A DNA stretch of 64,000 nucleotides from Actinomucor elegans (GCA_026027325.1 JAMSLZ010000005.1:1-64000); one strand, 5' to 3'; counted from the stretch's first letter, positions 23,170 through 35,400 are shown. A program made the numbers and translations. Notes: generated by a model from the sequence alone, not told the origin.

Positions 23170-24581
23170 ATGAGTTCAGAAACACGTCCAACAACAAGAT
23201 ATTGGTGTCATATCTGTAATGCCGAAGTACCTATCTATATGGCACCCGACCCAACCTGCCAACAGTGTAATGAACAGTTTATAGAAGAAGTAAAAGAGAA
23301 ACATGGGCCCAATCTCGAGGATTTGTATTTAAAAACTTCGTTTATATAGCTTCACTCTGATGACGATCCTCGAGAGTTCCTCGCTGGAAATGGCAATAAC
23401 ACGCATACTGATCGAGAAGGACCGAGAATGCCTGAAGCAGCGCAGTTCTTTACCTTCTCTCCTGGTCGACTGAATGGTGAAATGGGTGATGATATATTTC
23501 AATACTTTACACCTCCACCCCCACCTCGACCTGCTTCAGAACAGCAACAACAGCAGTCGCAGCACGATGAGGACGAAACTGCCAGAACATCCGATAACCC
23601 TTCTCCATTAGGCAATTTTGTTCAAAACCTGCTGACTAACATGCTGGGACAGAACGTAGATATCAGTCAAACCAATACTGATTCAACGCGGCCCATGGTC
23701 TTTTTCGGTAATATGGTAGATGGTAACGTGCGATTCCAGCCTGTGCCATCAAATGGCGCTATGCCTGGTGGTATGCCTGGCGGTATGCCTGAAGGTGCTG
23801 AAGCTGAAGGTGGTGAAAATAATCGAGGAAATCGTGAAGAAAACCGAGGCAATAACATTGCAAGGTAAGGTGAGATCGTATATCAATCATGCTGTATCTA
23901 AACCGTGTCTATAGTATATTACAATTCTTATCAGCCGTGACAGGTTCTCCTATAGACGGCGGATTAGCTGGTAATCCAAACGACTATGTATTTTCACAAA
24001 CTGCTCTAGATAATATCATTACACAATTGATGGAGCAAACTGGAGGGTGGGTATAAAGAAAATCGTCGATTTTAAACTGTATTGACATTGATTATAGAGC
24101 ATCAGCACCTCCTCCTGCTCCTGAAGAAGTTATTGAAGCACTTGTCAAAAGGCCTTTGACTGATAAAGAGAAAGGTACTTATACTATTCATATACTCAGT
24201 CATTGACTAACGATATATATAAGCTCAAGAAACAGATTGTGCTGTTTGTAAAGATCATTTTGAAATTGAAGAACAAGTGATTGAATTACCCTGTGAGCAT
24301 ATCTTTCATGACGAATGTATCAAGCCATGGTTGAAATTAAACAGCACTTGTCCAGTTTGGTAAGTTTATATACAACTAGTCAGTACATCCTCTAATCCTA
24401 TGCTTATAGTCGTCATTCAGTACTACCAGAGAATAGAAACAGCAATAATGACGATGATACCCACCAGAATACAAATACTACCGATACACCGGCAGAAAAT
24501 GATAGATCAGCCAATAGTACTAGTGCTGGTAACAGTGCAACTGCAACTGCATCATTTACATTCACTACTAATTCCAATGGA

Positions 24582-24634
<53 letters not shown>

Positions 24635-24851
24635 GCAGCAGCATATGCCTGCTTCATGGCCTTTGAATATATCAGCTGCTTTCCCTTGGGTTAACCAAAG
24701 TATGGCAAGACCAGGAAGTCCTTTCAATTCCACTACTACATCCCCTCCTCCTCCACCACCTCCTCCAGCTTCTTCTACAGCAACTACTAATAATACTTCA
24801 GCATCAAATGAACATACTCAAACAATAGACGATGACCTTGATCTTGATTAA
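23170..24851 (+). CDS. RNF126/RNF115-like RING-H2 E3 ubiquitin ligase
   Basis: A predicted E3 ligase with the RNF126/BCA2 layout. An N-terminal zinc finger YWCHICNAEVPIYMAPDPTC...CNEQFIEE is followed by DDDPREFL, a low-complexity middle, a helix ending LDNIITQLMEQTGG, and the RING-H2 CAVCKDHFEIEEQVIELPCE...HIFHDECIKPWL...TCPVC. Six exons: 23170-23289, 23350-23864, then starts near 23924, 24099, 24224 and 24410. The first intron is exactly 60 nt and carries an in-frame TAG, so retention would leave only the zinc finger. The C-terminal tail has 20 consecutive glutamines (24582-24641, mixed CAG/CAA), a run of eight prolines and an acidic end DDDLDLD. In animals RNF126 acts with BAG6 on mislocalised proteins; that role here is inference. 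Confidence 0.88.
24582..24641 (+). repeat. CAG/CAA repeat (20 Gln codons)
   Basis: Twenty uninterrupted glutamine codons inside the RING ligase tail. It is a mix of CAG and CAA, which lowers slippage relative to a pure CAG tract. Confidence 0.9.
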
Positions 24852-24964
24852 ATTCGTATCTATCAAAGCAGTAGCAATCATACATAGTAACAGTAGTTGT
24901 AGTATTAGCTGAATGGCAAAAATAAAACTGAATGAAATACTAGATAGAGAGAGGATGGGGTATA

Positions 24965-25862
24965 TTATGATTGAAGTCGACTGGCTATTTGAAGCTTTGA
25001 TCTAATGGACATAGTGGTCATAATGACAGATATTACAATAATGAATAAGCATATCACAATAGAATACACGCATCCAAACTTGACAGAATTAGAAGAATTT
25101 AAAGTAGTCTAACGGTATGAATCAGCATATCGGCCCATAACCTTATTCATTAATATACTTACTGCAAAAGATGCACCGTAATGCGATACAATAACCCACC
25201 CAATCTTCAGCCATCCTTTCATTTGAGGTAGTTCAGAAAATCCTTCAAATGAAATCATCATCCAGGCCATATGCATTAATGAGAACAGTGAAGTAGTGAT
25301 AGCTGATATGAAGTACAAAGTAGCCTTGGGACAGGAAGGACACATAATGACTCCGGGACCAATAGATTCAACCAATAAAGAGATATAACCCACTAAACTG
25401 CTCATAAGTGCATATCCAAATCCAGAAACTATCCAGGGTTAGTCTCTTATTCAACGTTTTGTTAACATAGTTTACTAACCAAATGCGAATATAGATCGGT
25501 TGAATGGAGATTTTGGATTAGCAGATACTGTGTTTAATCCTGTTTCTGCTTTATTGAGAACCCAGTAAAACCCACAACGGCATATTTCTTGTATGGCTAC
25601 GCTATAGGTAATGCTAACAAAGTGATTTAATTGTGTCTCTTTCGCAAAATACCATATTACACTAGATACTAATAAAGCAATTAAACAAAAGAAAGCGCTA
25701 GCAATTAAAAATTAGATCAAAAGCAAAATGTATTTTCAGTTGCTTGTACCTGGAGACCATGAGTAATACATATTGCGCATTAGGTCCAATGTACAAGAAG
25801 AAAATAGAAAGAATGGGTCCATATGCTATTAAGAGGCAACCAAAGAATGTATAGAGTGACAT
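24965..25862 (-). CDS. APH1: APH-1, gamma-secretase subunit
   Basis: A scaffold subunit of gamma-secretase, the intramembrane protease with presenilin, nicastrin and PEN-2. Spliced, it is about 245 aa with seven hydrophobic segments, like animal APH-1. The start MSLYTFFGCLLIAYGPILSI matches the animal N-terminus (FFGC...FGP). Next come VAIQEICRCGFYWVLNKAE, in the position of LLQEVFRFAYYKLLKKAD, and the segment VSGFGYALMSSLVGYISLL. VESIGPGV follows, in the position of the animal LGPGVVG segment. The two conserved histidines are present in LMHMAWM and VSHYGASFA. Introns: one from 25749, one before VSGFGY, and one of 54 nt after ASFA. The last exon (TTLNSSNSVKFG...) forms helix 7 and ends at 24965. 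The 3' end converges on the RING gene 113 bp away. Confidence 0.88.
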
Positions 25863-26915
25863 TGCAAATCTAATAAGTTAGAAGGCATATGCTCAAGGTA
25901 CACGCGCGCTTTATTTACTGTGGTAATTGGAAGCTTTACGTATTTTGATTGGATAGCGGCGATCAGCATTACCAAGAGCTGAGGAGAAGATTATTGAACA
26001 TCTTTCTTTTCCAGTTGCTTTAACGCGGCTTTTACCTAATTAAAGCCTTCTGATGAATGAAGACTATATTAAACATACTTTCGTAAAAGTCTATGCAGAT
26101 CTAATGAGGTACCGAATAAGCAAAGTTTATTTCAGAGATTTAGGATTACTGGCCAGATACATATAGATATATATATGCTACTTTCCGTTTAATTATTTTA
26201 TGTTAATAATGTTGATTTCTTGTAGGAATGGAGTTATAGAAAAAATTATAAAGCGTTCTTCTGCAAAGGAGACATATTTCAATTAAAAACTGTATCTAAA
26301 GGGGGAGTTGGCAACAAAGATTGATTTTTAAAGAAAAAAAGAGTCTAATTGGATAACGGAGATTCGATAAGCAACTGAAGCGGTATATGATTGGCTGTCT
26401 GATGTAAAGTAGCGAAATCTTATACTCTACAGAAATAAATTGCTGTTGATTAAACAGTCTTGACATAAAGAGAGCTTAATGCTACGTATAAATTTAATTG
26501 AATAATTTTACGTGAACTTTCATAGAATAAACAATTACGAATATTGTGCATCACTTTTACTATAAAAAACGCGTGATAGTCTTCATTTATATGAGTTTCG
26601 TTGGATTTTTTGATTTGGTGATAGTAAGTCGCGTTTTTTTTTTTTAAAAATATATAGTTATTATCTTTGCACTATAAATCTCATATTAATGGTGTGTAAA
26701 ATGTGATCCAATTCCAAGCCAAAAACGCATACCAAAGAACAAGCCAATTAAAGCTCCGTTGAAATTTGGCTCATGGTTTAAATATCTAGGCATCCTTCTC
26801 TACCAATCAAAACTAGTAATTTTCTGTTCGCGCCCACGCGCTAAATACAAGTGAAAAATATTTTCCCAACCTTCCTTTTCCTTCTTCTTATTTCACTTGA
26901 ATCATATTTTAAAAG
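25863..26915. other. Divergent intergenic region, APH-1 and Mei2-like gene
   Basis: About 1.05 kb, AT-rich, with poly-T runs and an ACGCGT-like site near 26570. No gene or RNA is identified. Confidence 0.5.
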
Positions 26916-28946
26916 ATGGACCGTAATAATCGTTTTCAACCTTATGACAGAGCGCCTCCAAGACAGCAGAATCAGCAACAGCAACTTTATGGAGGTGGAA
27001 ATAACAATAATAACAATTTCCGCCGTGATGACTACGGCAATAACCGCCGTGGTGGTGGTGGCGGTGGTGGGGGAGCCATGAGAGATCAAAGAGGAAGAAG
27101 AGGCCCAAATAATAATATTGAGCGTTATAATGATAATGGAAGACCTTATAATAAGAGACGTCCTATGGTCTCTAGAGTAAAGCCTGAGTATCCAGACGAA
27201 AGTAATGAAGCATACGGTAAGTTTATACCCTTTTTTTTATACATATATATCCCTCCACCTTTGAGTCAAGGCTTTTTCTATGAGAGATTATGAGACATAC
27301 TTGAACTGTATTAAGCCCTCAAACACCCTATTTCCCCTCTCTTATTGTATCAAAAATTCTTAATATTATCAAACAATATATGTTCATGTATATAATCAGG
27401 ATATGAAGACCCAGATGACCGATTACCTCCACATATAGAGTCAAGAGTAGCTCGAGAAAAGCCTTGTAGGACGTTATTTGTGAGAAATGTTCAGGTAATC
27501 CCCCTAAATGTATAGTCGTAGAGACGTAATATCTTAAAAATGTTCACTTTTAGTATACAATCAATGAGAATGAAGTGAGAAGTTTATTCGAAAAGTATGG
27601 TGAAGTCAAAGACGTCTTCAATCTTATCGAAAACAGAGGCATGATCTTTGTTACCTTTGTAAGTTCATTTGGGTTTAGCTTGATGGTTTTACTTATTCAT
27701 ATTAGTATGATGTTCGTGCCGCTGAGGATGCTAAAGAAGCTATGCAAGGTGTCTTTTTGAGTGATAGAAAGATTGATGTTCATTATTCATTACCTAAAGA
27801 AGAAGAAGAAAAGGCAAGATGCGATCGAACTAAGAATCAGGTATTTAGGACAGTCAATTAAAAGGTCTAGTTTAACCAACCCATGTTTTGTAGGGCACTT
27901 TACTTTATACACTTAAGAATTCAAGCATTGAGTTGGATGATTATGAGTTACAATCGTATTTTGCTCAATTTGGTGAAGTAAAAGCCATTCGTGTACCTCA
28001 TTTCAAAAAGAGTACAGCTCATAACTTCAACCATCAAGAACGGTATATATATATACATATTCATATGTATCTACTACTAGTATACTAACTGATCATCTAG
28101 TAATCAACAGCGTTTAGTTGAGTTTTATGATTCAAGAGCTTGTGTTGATGCTTACGATGCAACGTTGGATACTGAGTACAAAGGAGGTAGATGGGATGTT
28201 GCCTTCTTCTGGGATCATCCATATAAAGAACGTGCCAACGCGCATCAGAGACGAGAAAGAAACCAAGAAAGAGAAGATATCAGAGGAGGAAATAATAGAA
28301 GACGTATTGAACCTCCAATGAGACGCGATGGATATGACCATTATAATGGAGGCGGTATGCGCGATGATAACCGTTATGCTCCTCCTCCTCCTCTTGCTTC
28401 TCATCATGCTGATCCAAGATTACAATATCAAAGTATGGCTCCTCCTACTGCCCCATCTTCTTCTTCAATTGCTGCTTTCCCTGATAATCAAAGATTAGAA
28501 CAAGCTCAAAAAGCTCAACAGATTTTATCCATGTTGGCTCATTCGCAGCAGCAGCAGCAGCAGCAGCCTGCTCAACAGCCTACTTCTTTAACCTCACCCT
28601 TCCAACCTACTAATTTACAGTCTCCACCCGTCCAACAGCACATGATTCCACAGCAGTCGTTTGTTCAACCAGTTCCACCTACTGAAGATCAAGCCTCTCA
28701 AGTCCAACAATTGTTAGGTTTATTGGTAAGGCGAATACCGTTTATGGTTTAGTAAAAGCATTTATCTTACCCTTTATACTATTACAGAGTCAAGCTGCCC
28801 AGCAGCAACAGCAGCAGCAGCAACCACCACAACAGCCACAGCCACCTCAGCAGATAGCCCCTCCTGTTCCTACCATTCCTCAAAATGTTGCGCCTATCCC
28901 AGGTATGGATCCTGCTACAGCGTTATCTCAGTTAGCCGCATTACTC

Positions 28947-28982
<36 letters not shown>

Positions 28983-28997
28983 AACCCAAATCAATAA
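26916..28997 (+). CDS. Mei2-like two-RRM RNA-binding protein
   Basis: A predicted RNA-binding protein of 539 aa in seven exons (26916-27216, 27400-27494, 27554-27658, 27706-27840, 27894-28042, 28101-28725, 28788-28997). The joined exons are a multiple of three. The N-terminal 85 residues are an RGG/Asn-rich, disordered arm. RRM1 has RTLFVRNVQ (RNP2) and an RNP1 MIFVTFYDVRAAEDA. RRM2 has GTLLYTLKNSSIELDDYELQ and RLVEFYDSRACVDA. The GTL start of RRM2 right after a charged linker, and YDVRAA, are typical of Mei2/AML-like proteins. The C-terminal RRM3 of true Mei2 is absent; in its place is a Gln/Pro-rich tail with several CAG runs. In fission yeast Mei2 drives meiosis, but a meiotic role here is not shown. 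Other two-RRM families are possible. Confidence 0.8.
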
Positions 28998-30344
28998 GCC
29001 ATTTTCTTCTTTCTATCCTATTTTACTATTTGAGCATGTCTTTCTTGTTACTCGACCCAATTTGATGCTTTCAAAAATTATATATACATGCGTTCTGTAA
29101 CATTCCCTTTTGATATAAATAATCATTCTTCTACCTATCATTCGGCACTTGACGTCTAATATGCTTATTCTTGAGCCAACATTGAGCTTTAAACCGACTT
29201 AGTATATAAGAAAATGCGTCGTATTTCTTAAAAAAAAAGTTCATGTATATTATGTAGCTGACTAATCATCCATCACAGGAAATGATGCAGTTGTGACAGG
29301 AATGATCCGTACACGTGTAGTAGATTAAGCATTCAGTAAACGTTTAATGAATTGTGCCCTTAAAGTACTACTTTTATTTCGTATCTGAGCAAAAACTTAG
29401 GTAGGCATGACATATCTATCGTGATCACATTAGGTTTCCGTAGTTTTCATCCCATTTGCGAATAATAAATAAATAAATATATATATAATTGTATCATTTT
29501 TCGCGTTATTATCTGAAATGAGGCCATGTCATTTATTCGAAACTATTTCAAATTTACAACAAAATTCAGTGATGTCGAATTGCTTGTTATCTTTTTTTTT
29601 GTAGGTCCTGTCAACAATACATGATATTTACCACAACCTCCGCCAAACCAGCCACAGCAGATACTAGATTGCTTAATTAATATGTCAAGATTCGCTTTGC
29701 AAAACAATGGATGCGTATTAATTTAAAATCTCAAACAAAATGCTATGCGCACCCTTTTTCATTAAAGACTAAAACCAACCATTATTATTTTCAACCTCAA
29801 GATAGAAGTTTATTTGACCTCGAAAGACATTCCTTTAGAGTCCTACCAACACTGAATGTTATGCGGCGCTCTCTCTTCATTATATTGTAGAAATAGCTAT
29901 GGCAGACCACTTGGACCCGCGCATTGAATTGATCAATCTTGATCCAAAAAAATGCTCTGAAAATTGTTTCGCCCAGCCTCCAACACTGCTTATGTAAGAT
30001 AACTTTAAAGCTGGATCATTAATCTTAGACTAAAATCTCTGTTTAGTATAGGTATTGCCACGTAACAACAACGCGCTATGCAAAAAACTGTTGCTTGAGA
30101 GCGCATTCCATATCCAGGCTTTTTTTTTTTTTTGGTTCTTTAGATACAAACTGAAAATAAAGACAACGAGCAGAAAACTTTCCTATTTTAGAACAGGCGA
30201 TTGGCAATGTATCCAAATATTTTCGCGATTTTTTAAATGCAAACTGGGAATGAAAAAAAAAAAAAAGCAGAAAGACCTTCTTATTTAGGAATAGGCAAAA
30301 TGGCATAATAGAACAAAGCATGATTCAAGTATGGTTTATCTCAA

Positions 30345-30365
30345 ATATATATATATATATATATA
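30345..30365. repeat. AT microsatellite
   Basis: About ten AT units in a non-coding region. Confidence 0.9.
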
Positions 30366-31322
30366 AAAGAAACAACGTATGGAATTTTCAATAGATGCCA
30401 AGAGCTCATGCCCATTGCCAATCGCGTAGCATGTATTAAACAAAGTACAGAAGTGCAATAAAAAAATATTTACCTAATCTCTAAATCAGTTAAACGATGC
30501 ATGTACATTATCAGAGCTCACATCTAAAACTACAATTACAATATCTAAAGTAAATTAAATGAAAAATTTAACACATTGTACTATTTGTCATTCTGTGAAA
30601 TCAATGATGCTTATTATCTAACACTATGTAACTTGATTCTCTTCAATGTTATCTAGCTACAAATATACCGGTCGTGAAAAGACCATTGTAGTATGTAATA
30701 TATTGCAGTATTTACCTTTTATCTCGTACATGCAAGGCATATGGAACTGCTTTTACTAGAAAAACAATTAAAATATCTAGAAAATCAAACTATTAAAAAG
30801 AGGCTCATTATTTTTTTTTCTTAAAAAATGCTTTGCAGTCAAGCCCATATATGATGTTCTGCATGCATATATATTAAAAATGATTCTTTAACCATCTGTC
30901 AATTTCACTAGATTTGAACCACCGCTTAAATCAATTAACTAACAAGAATGCAAGAGATACATGTTATATGTTAAATCTTTTGGAGTGCTAATCCTAAGAC
31001 ATCAATTTTTTAAAAGTAGAAATACAAGAGATATAAGCTATCTAGAGGGATTTAGCTTAATTTTGTAATAAAAGGTATTACCGACTTCCAATCAACTTTC
31101 TACCTGCTTTTTATATTAGCTTGTCTGTGGTTGCTTCATTAAATTATTCAAACTTCGATTTTCGATTCGACGTTAAAAAACAGGATTCTAAATATGATAC
31201 TTATTGTTTTAGAAAAGGACGTTTACATTTTACTGCCGAGGGTATCCCTTTTAAAAACTCTGAAACTTGTAAAAAAAAACTTTATTGGGTGACTAATAGT
31301 TGAAGGTATAAGCATATAGCAA

Positions 31323-31328
31323 ACGCGT
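31323..31328 (+). promoter_or_regulatory. MCB element upstream of rad9
   Basis: A perfect ACGCGT 65 nt upstream of the rad9 start codon, with a second CGCG core (TTACGCGACT) at about 31349-31358. ACGCGT is the MBF site of G1/S and DNA-repair genes in ascomycete yeasts; use here is inferred. Confidence 0.45.
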
Positions 31329-31392
31329 AGTTTTATGCAACTCGTGTTTACGCGACTGAGGTTTGTGTGTATTATAGTCTTTTTTTTATACA

Positions 31393-32591
31393 ATGGAATT
31401 CAAGGCTGCTCTCCCATTTGATAATTTTAAACGTAAGATTTTATGTTAGTTTCACGTTTTTAAAAAGATCTAATTGTTTTTGATAAAGCTCTTTCAGGAA
31501 CAATTGATGCATTCTCTCATTTGAGCGAACTTTTAGACATCGAGATTCGTAACGAACAGGTGAGCTGATGGCCCACGATTTTCGTATTGTATTCGTGGAT
31601 TCTCATTTATATTGAAGCTTTTGATTAGTACAACGAATAGTACAAGAACAGCGCAAGCGATTGCCTATGTTTCTCGAGATTTCTTTAGTAATTATAAACT
31701 TTTACGTAATGGCTCAGAAGACACTCGAATGCGTTGTAGAGTAAACAATAAGGTAATGTGTGTAAATCGTTATATAACGGATATATCTGTTTAAACATGT
31801 TTTATCGGTACAGAATTTCAATAGTATTCTCAAAAAGAACTTGGATAACGAAAATCTGATACTAGAATGCCAGCTACATATTACGCAAGGCTATAGTGAT
31901 GAACATCAGCATGTTGAAGCTAGAATCTATATGAAACTGGTATATAAAAACGGTATTACAAAGAAGAATACACTATGGTATTATGATGGAGATCCCATCA
32001 TACCGTTTTTTAAACAAAGCAACTATGCCAGTAATATTCGCTGCGACCCTCACCTTTTTAAAAAGAAACTGGCCAGTTTTGACCCTAGAACGACCGAGCT
32101 GAGGGTGTCTTGCACGCCACAAAGCTTCCATATCCAATCACATTGGGATGAATATTCTGCACCGTTTAGTAAGCCATTGATGGCGTTATTTTTATATTAG
32201 CTCATCGACTAACGTATATACATCTATAGTGCATCGACCTGTACGAACTTCATATTTGATTAGGCTTCAAGCATTTATAACTTATACATTGGGAACCCCA
32301 ACCAAACTCATCTGTAATTATCGAGAGTTTAAAGCTGTGATTGATTACATGGAGGCAGTGCAAGGCATGCTAAGTCTAGACTTTGATGGTGCTGGAGAGT
32401 AGGTTTAAAGTGGATGTTTGGTTGGTTTTTACACTTACACTTGTTATAGTCCTATCATGTTTTCATATTCAAGACCTGGTACTTTTCTTGTACACATAGC
32501 CTTATTAACTCGACCACGAGTATTCAGTCCAGAAAACACGCCTGCTGATGACTCAATCATTAGCCTCAACAATAACAGTATTACGCAATAA
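31393..32591 (+). CDS. rad9: Rad9, 9-1-1 checkpoint clamp subunit
   Basis: A PCNA-like subunit of the Rad9-Hus1-Rad1 ring that is loaded at damaged DNA and activates ATR. Exons: 31393-31432, from 31489 to 31559, 31618-31752, 31814-32168, then from about 32230, and a last one from about 32450. Recognisable parts are MEFKAALPFDNFK, then LLISTTNSTRTAQAIAYVSR, RMRCRVNNKNFNSILKK and a central EARIYMKLVYKNGITKKNTL. DPRTTELRVSCTPQSFHIQS, YREFKAVIDYMEA and PIMFSYSRPGTFLVHIALLT complete two PCNA-like domains. The order matches fission-yeast Rad9. The exon-2 acceptor is ambiguous (31489 or just after TTTCAG at about 31498). Total length is about 330 aa: the long phosphorylated tail of other Rad9 proteins is almost absent, ending soon after VFSPENTPADDS. 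Confidence 0.85.
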
Positions 32592-33796
32592 AATGGCTAA
32601 TTAGTGCTTTCGTTTGAAGCTCTTGGCCCTCGAAACAGCATTACATCAATAATGTAATTAATATCTAACTATAGAAAGCTATCAATTAACTGAATATCAT
32701 GTACCCGATCTTTGGTTTGCCCTGAAGTGGCTAGACTCTCGATCAATATTCATTATTAATGAGCTGTCGATTAGTCTAGTACACTGCTCACTCTTGAATA
32801 AATAGGAGCTAAAGATGAAAGAAGGGTATCAAAAGATGATCACTGCTAGTATATACTATGGAAATAGCCCTCTTTTGATGTAGAATACACATCACAGCTT
32901 TAATACTTTGAGAAATCCACAGTTTCAATTTATAGAATAAAAGTACATCAATACCATACTATAATAAACGTCATAGATAATATCATACTAATAAAAAAAT
33001 CTTGTTAATAAGACGTCAAAGTCCCAAAGAAGGAATATCCAAACAAGTACATTGGAGATTGATCGACAGTGCACTGAAAACTGAAGCGCCGCATTCATTG
33101 GCGGTCGGCAGCTAAATATGATTAAGCAGAAGCGTTAACCACGGTAGATGATAAGATCATATCTTGATTACCAATGAGCCTAGATAAATGCTTGTTTTCC
33201 TCGAAATGTGAAGCAAGCGATATGTCCTTTTTAATAAACCAACCTTCATGCCCATATGCTAACATAGATATTTCTTAGAGGTTGATACATACTGGAAAGC
33301 GGAGAGCAAAATGTAGCATGTGATGTCTCGTCAGTACACATAGTTCGTGTTAAATCAGTGATAAATCAACAACAAAAAGAGATAAATCCATGAATTTCCA
33401 GAAAAATATAGAAAATGACATGCTCTTTTCAATGAGTTTGCATTTCTTAAAATGAATTTAAATAGGCAGACGTTAAATGTCTCCGAATTTTTGATATTCT
33501 TTGTTAGCTTATGCCATAATTTCTCTTTAATGGGATTACATAAAATAGGCGTTCTCTAGCAGAATCATTAGTGCTGATTAGTATGACTATATGACCATCT
33601 GACAGAAACATGACGCCCGGGAATGATATCTTTTCCGGAACAATCAGTTTTCCCATTTTCGACTGTTTTAGCGGATTGCATTTTTAGTGGTTTAGTTATT
33701 AATAGCTTTTTTTTTGAAATCAGCATAATGTGTACTACCACCACGGGCCATATAAATACCTTCTCTTGGCTTTGTTTTTAGTTCTTCTTCGCTACA
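32592..33796. other. Intergenic region upstream of first paralogue
   Basis: 1.2 kb with no gene seen, apart from a TATA box at its right end. A missing last exon of rad9 could lie here, but I could not find one. Confidence 0.5.
33751..33758 (+). promoter_or_regulatory. TATA box
   Basis: TATAAATA 39 nt before the ATG of the 154-aa gene. It supports that ORF being transcribed. Confidence 0.5.
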
Positions 33797-34261
33797 ATGA
33801 TAAATCCTTCTCCTCCTCCAGTACCTTTACATCAATCGACTGCCTTTATTCACAGTACGAAAAATGATTCTCTATTCAGCAATTCATCAGTAGCAAAACG
33901 AAATAGCGACCTATCACTAATAGACTATGACTCAACAAGCGACGAATCTGATGCAGATGGTCTCCGTTATTCATCCAGTGAGGAACACCAGTTTTGGCAA
34001 GTTCATTCTAGCACCACGATTATTGCACCACCTACATTAGCCTCCGATATGTCTGCTATTTCTATGGACTATGTCAATCCTAAAACACTCAAAAAACCTC
34101 GTAAAGCACTATGTTTGGCTACTCAAGTACAACATATATTAGGATCCACGCTGGATGAAGTGGATAAAGATATTGAAAGAGAATGGGATCAAAGTCGAAC
34201 TCAATTAGAGCAGGCTTTGATTTACTTGCCAAACATTTCTTTACTGTCCACCCAATCTTAG
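33797..34261 (+). CDS. Small protein of unrecognised family, paralogue A (154 aa)
   Basis: I do not recognise the family. This is a single-exon gene with a TATA box close upstream. Residues 1-100 are Ser/Pro-rich, acidic and probably disordered (DYDSTSDESDADG). Residues 107-142 are predicted helical and contain QVQHILGSTLDEVDKDIERE followed by WDQSRTQLEQALI. The same block ends the 201-aa protein encoded 2.8 kb downstream on the same strand: QVQ-x-IL-x-x-TLDE-[VI]-D-x-x-I-x-x-x-W-[DE]-x-SR-x-x-L-x-Q-x-LI. Conservation of the block in an otherwise unalignable pair argues that both are real genes and that the helix is the functional part, perhaps a protein-interaction helix. No enzyme motif, signal peptide or membrane segment is seen. 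Confidence 0.75.
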   Translation: MINPSPPPVPLHQSTAFIHSTKNDSLFSNSSVAKRNSDLSLIDYDSTSDESDADGLRYSSSEEHQFWQVHSSTTIIAPPTLASDMSAISMDYVNPKTLKKPRKALCLATQVQHILGSTLDEVDKDIEREWDQSRTQLEQALIYLPNISLLSTQS

Positions 34262-35400
34262 AGTTATATATAATCATTCTTTTTTTTTTCTGTATACTAT
34301 TTAATCTGTCCATATCTTTTTTTTTATGTATTATCATTTAATTCATATCATGTATATTCTTCTCAATAAACTCCTATTTTTCTCTATACTCTCTTTGGTG
34401 TAGAGGTGTAACCTGACCAAAGACAGAATACCTCACTACAGATATTAGTGCTATCCCATTTTAGCCTCCACAAGCGATTAAACCGATACAAACTCACCCT
34501 TTGTTTTGTATAACGCATGCAAGATTACTGTGGTGGTATTGGATAAAATCACTATGCTAATTTTTACCTTACATCAGCCATTTGGCTTAGTTAGCAGAAC
34601 AAGACAGAATTTGTATTCTTGCTTAATTTTGATTATTAAATGCAAGCTGACTATGTGCCTGAAAAGGGATCACACTTTACTGTTTCATCTTGCTTTTAAA
34701 TTAACGGTTAAAATAGAATTCCCAGTTATCTTGGCATCATACAATGAAGGAGGTACAAAAAAAAAAAAAAAAGTCTAAGCAGATTTACTTTCAGCGACTG
34801 TTCTACAGTATTTCTAAAAAAAAATAATACCACTCTTTCAAAGGCAACGCTGTCCCACTTTAAAATATCCCTTAATGGTTTATACTCATTCTATCATTGT
34901 ATGCAATTATAACTATTATAAGTATACAGCACGTATAACTTATGTTTATGATATCTAGGTCATTTCTTTCTGTCAGTACATCAAACAAAGAAGATAAAGA
35001 CATTTCGTATTTCTTTAGATTCACAGATTGATTTCGTTGAAAAACCTATTTTTCCTATTTTTTTAAACGTGCCCACAGTTCGTGTGGTTTTAATGTAATA
35101 ATAATAATTACAATACGCGCACATACTTCCAAATATATAGTATCTTAAATATTTGGAAAGCATATTTCTAAAATCCTTTCTTTATTCACAAAAAGATGAA
35201 AATTCGAAAATTTGGGCCTAAAGGGTATACCTATTTTACCTTCTTTACATTGTTTGATCAATCCCAGCTTAGTACCATAATCAAGTACTAGTATATCCTC
35301 ATAATGAATTATTGCAGCTATTAGAGCCGTTATTTGATACAGATTTAACAAATATATTATATTTTAGTGATTGGCTATGAAAGCATGGAATTTATATAAT

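Larger units (their letters stand above)
28998..31392. other. 2.4-kb AT-rich intergenic region
   Basis: I see no gene. It contains homopolymer runs, an (AT)n microsatellite at 30345-30365 and short chance ORFs. The last 70 bp hold the rad9 promoter. Confidence 0.6.

Noticed and set aside
23290..23349. In-frame TAG after the zinc finger of the RING gene, as possible readthrough
   Set aside because: A 60-nt GT...AG intron removes it and joins FIEE to the DDDPREFL segment expected in the family.
24413..24733. Minus-strand frame with a run of cysteines
   Set aside because: It is only the reverse reading of the CAG/CAA repeat in the RING ligase.
30055..30321. Overlapping 77- and 81-codon ORFs on both strands
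   Set aside because: They are Phe/Lys-rich translations of poly-A and poly-T sequence with no domain.
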